DNA of 64,000 nucleotides, taken from Gp7-AA6 sp036001245. GTDB lineage: Bacteria; Acidobacteriota; Thermoanaerobaculia; UBA5066; Gp7-AA6. The notes below the pieces were generated by a model that did no database searches, was not told where the DNA came from, and was given only the letters and a program-made list of their open reading frames with translations. The position numbers and the translations under genes are program-made. The DNA is taken from NCBI GenBank assembly GCA_036001245.1, contig DASYUL010000132.1:1-64000 (forward strand). Direction: 5' to 3'. Shown in pieces: positions 49,748-57,820 of this stretch (position 1 is its first letter; the number at the start of each line of letters is the position of its first letter).

Positions 49748-49761
49748 GAGCTTGACTCTAT
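49741..49761. repeat. 7-bp-period tandem repeat at the large/medium subunit junction
   Basis: GAGCTGA, GAGCTTG and ACTCTAT in register. It contains the TGA stop of the large subunit (49745–49747) and reaches the ATG of the medium subunit at 49760. Confidence 0.7.
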
Positions 49762-50734
49762 GATGCGCCTCCCGAAATTCCGGTACTTTGCGCCGCGTAC
49801 AGTCGCCGAGGCGCTCGCGATCCGCTCGGATGCGGGACCCGACGCCGCGTACGTCGCGGGCGGTACGGACCTCTACCCGAACATGAAGCGCCGCCAGCAG
49901 ACGCCGAAGGTCGTCATCGGACTCTCTCGGGTCCCCGGGCTCTCGCGGATCGTCGATCGCGACGGCCGGCTCGCTCTGGGCGCCGGGCTCCTTCTCTCCG
50001 ACGTCGAGAACGACGCGCGCGTGCGCGCGCATTACCCCGGTCTCGCTCACGCGGTCTCGGAGATCTCGACGCCGCTCCTGCGGAACATGGGGACGCTCGG
50101 CGGCAATCTGCTGCTGGACACGCGCTGCAACTACTACGACCAGAATTACGAGTGGCGCCAGGCGATCGACTTCTGCATGAAGAAGGACGGGATCATCTGC
50201 TGGGTCGCGCCGGGATCGCCGAAGTGCCTCGCCGTGCAGTCGGCCGACTCGGTTCCCGTGCTGATCGCGATGGGCGCCCGGGTGGTGCTCGCTTCCCGCG
50301 ACGGCGAGCGCGAGATCACCGTCGAAGATCTGTACCGGAACGACGGGATCGATTACGTGACGAAGCGGCCGGACGAGCTCCTGACCGAAGTGGTCCTGCC
50401 GGCACCCAATGGCTGGCGCGCGAGCTACCGAAAGCTTCGGCGTCGCGGCGCGTTCGACTTCCCGGTGCTCTCGGTCGGTGCCGCAGTCTGGCGGGAGGGA
50501 GAGACGGTGACCGCCGCGCGCCTGGTCTTGGGCGGGGTCGCGTCTGCGCCTCTGCGCCTCTCCGCGGCGGAGGCCGTCCTGATCGATCGGCCGCTCGACG
50601 ACGAGTCGATCGCCGCCGCCGCCTCGGCCGCTGCCGGCCCGTCACGCCCGATGGACAACACCGACTTCTCGGTCCTCTGGCGCAAGGAGATGACCGGACG
50701 ATTCGTGGTCGCCGCGTTGAGAGACCTGATCTAG
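49760..50734 (+). CDS. FAD/[4Fe-4S] medium subunit, HcrB-like
   Basis: The 324-residue protein has the FAD-binding motifs AYVAGGTDLYPNMKR and RNMGTLGGNLLLDTRC. Immediately after comes a roughly 40-residue insert with four Cys (C123, C139, C147, C156: CNYYDQ, DFCMKK, IICWV, PKCLAV) that is absent from ordinary xanthine dehydrogenase medium subunits. The established counterpart is the beta subunit of 4-hydroxybenzoyl-CoA reductase, where this insert binds an extra [4Fe-4S] cluster for low-potential electron transfer from ferredoxin. This is the main reason for the subfamily call. The gene follows the large subunit by 12 bp. Confidence 0.92.
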   Translation: MMRLPKFRYFAPRTVAEALAIRSDAGPDAAYVAGGTDLYPNMKRRQQTPKVVIGLSRVPGLSRIVDRDGRLALGAGLLLSDVENDARVRAHYPGLAHAVSEISTPLLRNMGTLGGNLLLDTRCNYYDQNYEWRQAIDFCMKKDGIICWVAPGSPKCLAVQSADSVPVLIAMGARVVLASRDGEREITVEDLYRNDGIDYVTKRPDELLTEVVLPAPNGWRASYRKLRRRGAFDFPVLSVGAAVWREGETVTAARLVLGGVASAPLRLSAAEAVLIDRPLDDESIAAAASAAAGPSRPMDNTDFSVLWRKEMTGRFVVAALRDLI

Positions 50735-50846
50735 TATGTCCCGTGTCCGCGCTCCTGGCGGGGCTTGGGTACATCGTCGCGAGGAGCGGCTCCTCCGGGT
50801 CCTGAGGCGAGGGGACGTTGCCGGCCGGGTACCTCCGGCCGGGCCC

Positions 50847-50874
50847 TTGCTTTCGGGGCCCAAGCTGGTATCCT
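50847..50874 (+). promoter_or_regulatory. Candidate sigma-70-like promoter of the RRM gene
   Basis: TTGCTT (50847) and TATCCT (50869) with a 16-bp spacer. The predicted RNA would have a leader of about 135 nt before the RRM start, preceded by GC-rich hairpins (GGGCCC…GGGGCCC). Long leaders are usual for RNA-binding/cold-shock-type genes. Confidence 0.45.
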
Positions 50875-51015
50875 GTCGTCCTTCTCGTAATCGCTCGCCT
50901 TTTCGCACGCCTTTCGCGCTCGAGGAAGTCCGACGAACCAACGGGAAGGTCGGCACCGTCGAGCGGCGCGTCGGTGAGTCGAATTAGAGAAACGCCGGAA
51001 CAGGATCTTGTCTCG

Positions 51016-51297
51016 ATGAAGCTTTATGTCGGTAACCTCCCCTACAACACCACCGAAGAGGACCTCCGCAATCTCTTCTCGCAGTACGGCAGCGTGGACT
51101 CCGTGGCGGTCATCACGGACCGGGAAACCGGTCGCTCCAAGGGTTTCGGTTTCGTGGAGTTCGGCAACGACTCCGAAGCGCGCAATGCGATCCAGGCGCT
51201 CTCCGGCCAGGAATATGGCGGGCGGGCGTTGACGGTCAACGAGGCGCGGCCCAAGACCGCCGGCGGCGGTGGCCGTCCGGGACGCGACCGGTACTAA
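51016..51297 (+). CDS. RRM-domain RNA-binding protein
   Basis: The 93 residues are one complete RNA-recognition motif: RNP2 LYVGNLPYNT (residues 3–12) and RNP1 KGFGFVEFGN (about 44–53), followed by a short Gly/Arg tail (KTAGGGGRPGRDRY). The start is the ATG at 51016; open sequence upstream is the leader. Such small RRM proteins, common in cyanobacteria and several other phyla, bind single-stranded RNA and are often cold-inducible. It is monocistronic with its own terminator. Confidence 0.95.
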   Translation: MKLYVGNLPYNTTEEDLRNLFSQYGSVDSVAVITDRETGRSKGFGFVEFGNDSEARNAIQALSGQEYGGRALTVNEARPKTAGGGGRPGRDRY

Positions 51298-51344
51298 CCG
51301 GTTCCCGGGGACCGGCGGAGTTCCGCCCGATCCCACGCATTTTC

Positions 51345-51371
51345 AAGGGGGGTTCGCCTCCCTTTTTCTTT
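51345..51371 (+). terminator. Intrinsic terminator of the RRM gene
   Basis: AAGGGGGG-ttcg-CCTCCCTT stem-loop followed by TTTCTTTT. Confidence 0.88.
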
Positions 51372-51491
51372 TCCGGCTCCAGGCGAGCCGACGTAAGTTG
51401 TAGAACCGGTGTGTCAGGGGTCACATGCTCCAGGCCTAGGGTGGAATGCCGTGTGCATACTAGAATCCGCCGATGCCACGGGAGGGACTTC

Positions 51492-52337
51492 ATGAAAAAC
51501 CGACTCGATTCGGTTCTCTTCTCGTTACTCCTCCTGTCCGCCAGCCCGGTGCCGGGGTTCGCGCAGACCGCGCTCGTCCCGACGATCTCCGGCAATGAGC
51601 TGACGGCCAGGGTCGAGCTCGCGGACAGCGTCGCCGCCGACCTCACAATCACGTTCGAAAAAGTCGTCGGGTTGAATCCGAGCGCGCTCGCGCTGTCGGC
51701 GACGATCGTCAACCCGGGCGACCTGACGCTCCTGTCGCGTCTGCCTTCGGGCGTCTCGGTCCCGACGGGCTTTCCGGTCGTCGTGCGGATCGACCCGACC
51801 TCCTCGAGCGCGCTTGCGTTCGAGGGCGTGTACAACCTTTCTCTCTACACGCACAACCTGACGCTGGGCGCGAACTCGCCGCTCCGGCTGTATCGCGCCC
51901 CCGGCGGAGGAAGCTTTCAGGACATGACGGGATACCTGCAGGCGGGCAGCGTACGCGCCGGCGGATCCGGGCCGGGCTTCTCCGAGTTCCTCATCGCGGC
52001 GGATACGCGGGAGGTCGATTCCGTGATCGCCGGCAAGTTCGACACTTTGCAGAGCCAGCTTTCGGGGAACTCTTCCGCGATCACCGCGACGGTGGCTGCG
52101 GATCTCCAGCAGCGGTTGAACCAGGCGCGTGCGGCGTACGACACCGGCGCCCTCGCGGCCGCCATCGATGGCGTCGCCGGATTCGGCGACGAGGTCAAGA
52201 AACAGAGCGGCGCCGCGGTGCCGAACGTCTGGCGGGCCAACGGGGGGCCGACGAACGTGGCCGGGGCTCTCCGCTCCTCGGCGGACACGCTCAAGTACAG
52301 CCTCGTCTTCAAGTCGAACCTGACGCCGCTGCCGTAG
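51492..52337 (+). CDS. Secreted protein of unknown function
   Basis: From the ATG at 51492 (GGAGGG upstream) the product has 281 residues. The signal peptide is MKNRLDSVLFSLLLLSASPVPGFAQT. The mature part is beta-rich at first (ISGNELTARVELADSVAADLTITFEKVVGLNPSALALSATIVNPGDL), then SGPGFSEFLIAADTREVDSVIAGKFDTLQ and a helical C-terminal part. I do not recognise the family. It has no obvious catalytic motif or metal site and is separated from its neighbours by a terminator before and heptad repeats after. Confidence 0.7.
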   Translation: MKNRLDSVLFSLLLLSASPVPGFAQTALVPTISGNELTARVELADSVAADLTITFEKVVGLNPSALALSATIVNPGDLTLLSRLPSGVSVPTGFPVVVRIDPTSSSALAFEGVYNLSLYTHNLTLGANSPLRLYRAPGGGSFQDMTGYLQAGSVRAGGSGPGFSEFLIAADTREVDSVIAGKFDTLQSQLSGNSSAITATVAADLQQRLNQARAAYDTGALAAAIDGVAGFGDEVKKQSGAAVPNVWRANGGPTNVAGALRSSADTLKYSLVFKSNLTPLP

Positions 52338-52342
52338 GAACC

Positions 52343-52432
52343 GATTAGCTATTCGCCATCAACGATTAGCGATTGGCGCGAGAGCCCTTGAGAACAGGCG
52401 CTCTGGCCAAGAGGTAAGAGCCAAGAGCAGCT
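52343..52432. repeat. Two runs of 7-bp-period tandem repeat upstream of the FHA gene
   Basis: First run at 52343–52384 with GATTAGC, TATTCGC, CATCAAC, GATTAGC, GATTGGC, GCGAGAG; second run at 52405–52432 with GGCCAAG, AGGTAAG, AGCCAAG, AGCAGCT. Both keep exact 7-bp register but use different sequences, filling the gap between the secreted protein and the FHA gene. Confidence 0.75.
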
Positions 52433-52453
52433 CCCGGCGGTAGACTTCCCCGC

Positions 52454-53419
52454 GTGGCCGCAAAATTGACGCTCTTCCCCGCCCGGGGAGCGTCTCGCCA
52501 CTTCATCCTTCGCGACGGCGAAAGCCGACAGGCGGGGCGCGATCCGGGTGCGAACGACCTCGTCATCGATGATCCGCGCGTCTCGGCGCGTCACGCGCGG
52601 GTCGAGTGGACCGGACGGGGCTGGTCGCTCCGCGATCTCGACAGCAAGAACGGGACGTTCGTCGCCGGCCAGCCGGCCGTGGCCGCCCCGCTCGAAAACG
52701 AAGACTGGTTGAGCTTCGGCGGCCTCCTCGCTCGTTTCGAGATCGTTTCCGAGGAAGAGATCCGGATCCTGGAGTCCGAGCGCGCGCGCCGGCTCCAGAC
52801 GTCGGTCGAGATCACGCAGGAGCTCGCCCTCGAAAGCGACCCTCGCTCGCTGCTCGAGCGACTCCTCCAGTCGGTTCTCTCGGTGACGTCGGCCGAGCGC
52901 GGATTCGTCCTCCTGATCGGACCGGACGGGACGCTGCAGGCGGAGGTCGCGTCGGGCTTCGCGGCCGGGGCGACCTTCGACGAGCGGTTCGAGGGGAGCT
53001 TCGGCGCGATCGAGAAGGTGCTCGCCAGCGGCGAGTCCGTCGTGGCGTCCGACGCCGCCTCCGACACGTTTCTCGGGCGCCGCCCGAGCGTTCTGGAGCA
53101 TCGGATCACCACCCTCGCGTGCGTTCCCCTGCGCTCGGGCGATCGTGTGATCGGCCTCATCTACGTCGACGGACGGAGGCCCGGCGGGGCGTTCACCGAC
53201 CTCGATCTCGAGATTCTCGAAGCGCTTGCCGGGAACGTCTCCGTCGTGCTGTCGACGGTCCAGATCGACCGCGAGATCCGCGAGTTACTCGCGACCAGTC
53301 GAGAGTCGTCGGCAGGCGACCCGAGCTTTCTCGAATCCCTCGAGCGCCGGGTGGCGGAGTTGACGCGTAACGCCGCTTCCGCGAGCCCGGCCGCCCCCGG
53401 AGTTGCTTCGACGTCGTGA
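52454..53419 (+). CDS. FHA–GAF signalling protein
   Basis: From a GTG at 52454 the product has 321 residues. An N-terminal FHA domain (about 20–95; G28R29, S44xxH47, N66G) binds phosphothreonine. It is followed by a short coiled region and a GAF domain (about 115–280; GFVLLIGPDGTLQAEVASGF, VPLRSGDRVIGLIYVDG). The C-terminus is Ser/Ala-rich. It has no output domain, so it probably works as an adaptor for the Ser/Thr kinase encoded next; a phosphorylated tail of that kinase is a likely partner. Cytoplasmic. Confidence 0.88.
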   Translation: MAAKLTLFPARGASRHFILRDGESRQAGRDPGANDLVIDDPRVSARHARVEWTGRGWSLRDLDSKNGTFVAGQPAVAAPLENEDWLSFGGLLARFEIVSEEEIRILESERARRLQTSVEITQELALESDPRSLLERLLQSVLSVTSAERGFVLLIGPDGTLQAEVASGFAAGATFDERFEGSFGAIEKVLASGESVVASDAASDTFLGRRPSVLEHRITTLACVPLRSGDRVIGLIYVDGRRPGGAFTDLDLEILEALAGNVSVVLSTVQIDREIRELLATSRESSAGDPSFLESLERRVAELTRNAASASPAAPGVASTS

Positions 53420-53446
53420 GCAATCCGGCGCCGGCGATGACGGTCG

Positions 53447-56400
53447 ATGGTTGATCCGGTCCGCGACCAGACTCCGCCAGCGATCTCCGGCGACACGCCC
53501 TCGACGCCCTCACCGGGCGGGTCCTCGACGCCCTCGCCGGGCGGGTCCTCGACGCCCTCGCCGGGCGTGCCTCCGACCGCCACCAGCGTCGACGTCATCT
53601 GCCGGTTCGCGCCGGGAACGCTCGTCGCGGGGCGCTATCGCATCGTTGGCATCGCGGGGGTCGGCGGCATGGGGGTCGTCTATCGCGCCCGCGACGAGGA
53701 GCTGCAGGTCGACACCGCCCTGAAGGTCCTTCGGCCGGACCTCGGCGCCGATCCGCGCGTCCTGGAGCGGTTCCGCAGGGAGCTGCGCCTCGCGCGCGAG
53801 GTGAGCCACAAGAACGTCGTACGGATCCACGATATCGGCGAGCACGAGGGCCTGCGCTTCCTGACGATGCGTTACGTCGAGGGCCGCTCGCTCTCCGAGG
53901 TCCTCGAGAAAGAGGGTCCGATGCCGGCGGAGCGCGCGGCGGGAATCGCCCGGCAGGTTGCGTCCGCTCTGGAGGAGGCGCACCGCGCCGGCGTGATTCA
54001 CCGGGACCTCAAGCCGGGGAACGTCCTGCTCGATCGCGACGACGTCGCCTACGTGACCGACTTCGGGGTCGCGCGATCTCTCGGAGGAGACGGCTTGACG
54101 CGCGCGGGCGCAGTCGTCGGAACACCCGACTACCTTTCGCCCGAGCAGATCGCCGGCGAACCGGTCGACGCGCGGACCGACCTCTACGCGCTCGGCATCG
54201 TGCTCTTCGAGATGCTCACGGGCCAGCTTCCTTTCCGGCCCGGCTCGCAGGCGGAGATGCTCGCGCAACGGCTCGCCGGCCGCGCGCGCGACCTCGCGGA
54301 CGTCGGAGTTCGCGCTCCGCGATGGCTCGCCGCCGTCATTCGGAAGCTCCTCGAGCGCAGCCCGGCGCGTCGCTATCCGAGCGCCGCGGCCGTCCTGGAA
54401 GATCTCGACCGCGCGCGCGCGCCGCAGTCGGCCGCGCGGTCCCCTCTTGCGATCGCGATCGCCGCGGCGGCGCTCTCTGCCGTCGCGCTCTCGGTCTGGA
54501 CCGCCGCGCGCCATCGGGCGAGTGCGCCGGCGACAACGGCGGGCGCCTCGCGCTCGCGGCCCGCCGCCGCTTCGACGCGCGAGGCCGTCGCCATCCTTCC
54601 GCTCGCCGACGAGACCGCCGATCCCGGACTCGCGTGGACCAGCACGGGAATCCCCGAGATGCTGGCGGCGAGCCTCTCCGAGACGGGAGATCTGCGGATT
54701 TTGGACTCCCTGCGCGTGCTGCGGAACCTGCGCGACCTGCACCTCGCGCCCGGCCGTTACGACGAGGCCGCGCTTCGCGAGCTCGCGGAGCTCTGGAACG
54801 CCGGGCGGCTCGTCACCGGGAGCGTGCGACGGGCCGGAAGCGCGCTCCGCGTCGACTTGAAGCTCGTGCGGGTCGGCCCGGGAGGCCTGGCGAGCCGGAC
54901 CGTCTCCGCCGAGGCGCCCGATCCCGAGGGCCTGTTCCGCGTCGTGCGCGACCTCTCGCAGCGGGTGCGCGCCGAGCTCGGGTTCTCCAGCTCGCCGGCG
55001 GGAGAGAAGCCGGTCGCGACCGCGTCGGTCGATGCGGCGAAAGCGTATGAAACCGGGCGCCAGCGTCTTCTCGCCGGCGACGACCTCGGAGCGGCTCCCG
55101 CGTTCGAACAGGCGGTGGCGGCGGATCCAGGCTTCGCTCCGGCGCTCGAACGGCTCGCGGAGACCTATCAGAGCCTCGGCCGCAACGAGAAGGCGGAGGC
55201 CGCGATCGATCGGGCGCTTGCCGCGGTGGGCTCGAGCGAAAGCCGGCTCGCATACCGGGTCCGCGCGCGCAATGCGCTGCTTCAGGGTCGGCCCGAGGAG
55301 GCGGAGAAGCACTTCCAGGAGCTGCTCGGGAGATTTCCTTTCGACGCCGAGCCGAGGCTGGACCTCGCGGCCGCCCAGGCGGCGCAGGGACACAACTCGG
55401 AAGCGGTCACGACTTTGAAGAAGGCGGTCGAGGTCGATCCGGCAGATCCGCGCGCGTGGTTCCAGCTCGGCAAGAACTCGATTCTCGCGGGAGACAGCGC
55501 GCGCGCGGCGAGCGACTACCTGGTCCGGGCGCTCGCGCTTCACACCCGCCTCGGCAACGAAAAAGGGAAGGCAGACGTGCTGAACGCGATGGGCGTCGCG
55601 AACCAGCAGCTCGGCGAGTATCCACGGGCGCTCGAGAGCTACACCGCGGCCGCGGCGGCCCGGGATCGGATCGGAGACGACCGCGGGCTCGCGTCGACGA
55701 TGCGCAACCGCGCGATGGTCAACGTCTCGCTCGGGCGCTCGCGCGAGGCCGAGGCCGACCTCGAACGCGCCCGCAAGCTCTTCGAGAAGATCGGCGACAA
55801 GGGCGGCCTCTCCGACGTGATGAATGACTTCGGGCTCCTGCACGAAGGACGGGGCGCCTACGCTCGGGCCCGGGCCGCGTACCAGGACGCGCTGAAGATC
55901 CGGCGGGGAATGGGGGACGAACGTCTCCTCGCCCAGAGCTACGACAACGTCGGCTACATCTATTACCTCGAGGGCGAGTACGACAACGCTCTCGTCTACT
56001 GGAAGCAGGCGCTCGACCTGCGGCGCAAGATCGGCGAGAAGAACGGAATCGTGCTCTCGGTCCAGAACATGGGATTCCTCCAGACGGCGCAGGGGAAGTG
56101 GGACGAGGCAATGAAGTCGTTCGTCGAAGCGCTGGAGGACAGCCGCGCGATCGGCTTCAAGAACGCCGAGGCGATCTCGCTCGGGAACATCGCGACGCTG
56201 TCGGCGTACCGCGGTCGCATCGGCGCCGCGCTCGATTCGTTCTCCGCGGCCCTCGCGCTGCTCGCGCCGCTGGACTTGAAGCCCGCGCTCGCGGAATTCA
56301 CGCTGAAGGAGGGCGCGGTGCGGCTCGAGCTCGGCCAGCTCGAGGAGGTTCGGACGCGTCTCGCGGCGGCGGAGGCGTGGCTGAAGGAAACGGAGAACCG

Positions 56401-57001
56401 CGAGCAGGCGGCCGACCTCGAAACGCTTCGAGGACAGTGGCACGCCGCGCGGGGAGAGGCGGACCCAGCGCGGCGTGCCTTCGCCCGCGCGATTGCGCTC
56501 GCGAAGGAGAGCGGCAGCCCGGCGACGCTGCTCCACGCGCGCATCGCTTCCGCGTCGTCCGCGGCGGATGCCGGCGATGCGGGCAGGTCGGCCGCGGAGC
56601 TCTCCAGGGCTCTGAACGAAGCGCAGTCCCTCGGGCACGCGGTCCTGACGATGCGGGCCGCCGAGGGGCTCGCCCGGGTCGAGCTCGCCCGGCACAGGCC
56701 GGCGCGCGCCGAGGAGCTCTCGCGCAAGGCGCTCCTCGTGGCGGACCGTACGGGCTGGGAGGCGGGCCGTTTCCGGCTCCATGCACTCCTCGCCCGCGCT
56801 CTCGAAGCGCGCGGCGACGCCCCAGGCGCGAAGGACGCGTGGCGCGCCAGCGCGCAAGAGGCCCGGCGCCTGGAGCAGAATGTGCCCGTGACGGTCCGTC
56901 CCTCCTTCCTCGCGCTGCCCGACGTCCGTGAGGCGCTCGCGCACCAGGAGCCGAAAAATGGAAAACGGAAAACGGAGAACGGGAGTGTTCCGGGTGGATA
57001 G
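53447..57001 (+). CDS. Ser/Thr protein kinase with transmembrane helix and C-terminal TPR array
   Basis: The 1184-residue protein has a Ser/Pro/Gly-rich N-terminus (24-bp DNA repeats, about residues 17–43) and then a Hanks-type kinase (about 62–330): Gly loop GIAGVGGMGVVY, Lys93 in ALKVLRP, HRDLKPGN at 185–192 and DFG at 205–207, so it should be active. One membrane helix (about 347–365) leads to a TolB-like/FlgO-like segment (about 385–500). About ten TPR repeats (500–1150) follow, presumably extracytoplasmic if the helix is spanning. The last 15 or so residues (KNGKRKTENGSVPGG) are encoded by a heptad repeat that provides the stop. It is preceded by the FHA–GAF protein and followed by a two-component system. 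Confidence 0.93.
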   Translation: MVDPVRDQTPPAISGDTPSTPSPGGSSTPSPGGSSTPSPGVPPTATSVDVICRFAPGTLVAGRYRIVGIAGVGGMGVVYRARDEELQVDTALKVLRPDLGADPRVLERFRRELRLAREVSHKNVVRIHDIGEHEGLRFLTMRYVEGRSLSEVLEKEGPMPAERAAGIARQVASALEEAHRAGVIHRDLKPGNVLLDRDDVAYVTDFGVARSLGGDGLTRAGAVVGTPDYLSPEQIAGEPVDARTDLYALGIVLFEMLTGQLPFRPGSQAEMLAQRLAGRARDLADVGVRAPRWLAAVIRKLLERSPARRYPSAAAVLEDLDRARAPQSAARSPLAIAIAAAALSAVALSVWTAARHRASAPATTAGASRSRPAAASTREAVAILPLADETADPGLAWTSTGIPEMLAASLSETGDLRILDSLRVLRNLRDLHLAPGRYDEAALRELAELWNAGRLVTGSVRRAGSALRVDLKLVRVGPGGLASRTVSAEAPDPEGLFRVVRDLSQRVRAELGFSSSPAGEKPVATASVDAAKAYETGRQRLLAGDDLGAAPAFEQAVAADPGFAPALERLAETYQSLGRNEKAEAAIDRALAAVGSSESRLAYRVRARNALLQGRPEEAEKHFQELLGRFPFDAEPRLDLAAAQAAQGHNSEAVTTLKKAVEVDPADPRAWFQLGKNSILAGDSARAASDYLVRALALHTRLGNEKGKADVLNAMGVANQQLGEYPRALESYTAAAAARDRIGDDRGLASTMRNRAMVNVSLGRSREAEADLERARKLFEKIGDKGGLSDVMNDFGLLHEGRGAYARARAAYQDALKIRRGMGDERLLAQSYDNVGYIYYLEGEYDNALVYWKQALDLRRKIGEKNGIVLSVQNMGFLQTAQGKWDEAMKSFVEALEDSRAIGFKNAEAISLGNIATLSAYRGRIGAALDSFSAALALLAPLDLKPALAEFTLKEGAVRLELGQLEEVRTRLAAAEAWLKETENREQAADLETLRGQWHAARGEADPARRAFARAIALAKESGSPATLLHARIASASSAADAGDAGRSAAELSRALNEAQSLGHAVLTMRAAEGLARVELARHRPARAEELSRKALLVADRTGWEAGRFRLHALLARALEARGDAPGAKDAWRASAQEARRLEQNVPVTVRPSFLALPDVREALAHQEPKNGKRKTENGSVPGG

Positions 57002-57030
57002 CGTTTCCCGTGTCCCGTTTCCCGTTTGAC
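56953..57030. repeat. Two opposed 7-bp-period repeats at the kinase/histidine kinase junction
   Basis: First run (56953–56987) of GGAAAAC-type units; second run (57003–57030) of GTTTCCC-type units, roughly the reverse complement of the first. Together they can pair as a long imperfect hairpin. The first run encodes the end of the kinase, the second lies in front of the histidine kinase start. Confidence 0.88.
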
Positions 57031-57034
57031 GGTC

Positions 57035-57820
57035 ATGAGCGGTCCCGCTGCTTCCCCGGGCCGCCTCGATCGAATCGCCGAGCAGCTCGCGCGGATCACG
57101 TCGGAGAACGCCCGGCTCCTGGAGAAGGTCTCCGAGTCCGAGCGGCGCTTCCGCCGGGTCTCCCGGGGCGTGCTCCGCCTCCAGGAGGAGGAGCGCGGAC
57201 GGATCTCGCGCGACCTCCACGACGGGATCGGCCAGCTCCTCACGGCCCTGAAGATCCAGCTCGAGCTCCTCGAGCAGGAAGCCGCGTCGATCACGGAGCT
57301 CACTTCGCGGATCGCCGGCGCGCGCGAGCTCGCGGACACCGCGCTCGCGGAGGTCCGGCAGCTCTCGCACCTCCTGCGGCCCCAGATGTTGGACGAGCTC
57401 GGCCTCGAGCCCACGCTGCGGTGGCTCGCCCGGACGTTCCAGAAGCGGACGGGGATCGCGGTCGATCTCACAATCGAGGGGACGGAGCGGCGTGGAGACG
57501 CGGACGTGGAAACGCTGGTCTATCGGATCGTCCAGGAGGCGCTGACGAACGTCGCTCGCCACTCGGGCGCGAAAGCCGCCGCGGTTTCGCTTCGGCGCGA
57601 GAGGGACCGGCTTTTCGTGCGGATCGAAGACCGCGGGTCAGGGTTCTCGCCGGAGACGCTCCTCTCGGCCGGCGAGGACGACCGCGGCTTCGGCGTCCGC
57701 GCGATGCGCGACCGCGTCGAGTTCATGAACGGCTGTTTCTCGATCCGTTCGGTGGCGGGGGAAGGAACGGCCGTCGAGGCCGAGCTGCCGGTCCGGGACG
57801 CGGCGCCGGGGAACGCGTGA
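57035..57820 (+). CDS. NarL-type sensor histidine kinase (soluble, HisKA_3)
   Basis: The 261 residues start at the ATG at 57035. There is no signal peptide or membrane helix; an N-terminal coiled coil (about 10–48) is followed by HisKA_3 with phospho-acceptor His62 (RISRDLHDGIGQLLTALK) and a HATPase_c domain (N box VQEALTNVARHSGA, G1 RIEDRGSGF, GFGVRAMRDRVEFMNG). It lacks its own sensory domain, so input may come from the adjacent kinase or FHA–GAF protein. It is coupled to the response regulator by a 4-bp overlap. Confidence 0.93.
   Translation: MSGPAASPGRLDRIAEQLARITSENARLLEKVSESERRFRRVSRGVLRLQEEERGRISRDLHDGIGQLLTALKIQLELLEQEAASITELTSRIAGARELADTALAEVRQLSHLLRPQMLDELGLEPTLRWLARTFQKRTGIAVDLTIEGTERRGDADVETLVYRIVQEALTNVARHSGAKAAAVSLRRERDRLFVRIEDRGSGFSPETLLSAGEDDRGFGVRAMRDRVEFMNGCFSIRSVAGEGTAVEAELPVRDAAPGNA

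Noticed and set aside
53510..57562. A 1350-codon open frame on the minus strand opposite the Ser/Thr kinase
   Set aside because: Arg/Leu/Glu-rich composition typical of antisense frames in GC-rich genes, no domain, and it lies opposite a kinase with intact catalytic motifs.
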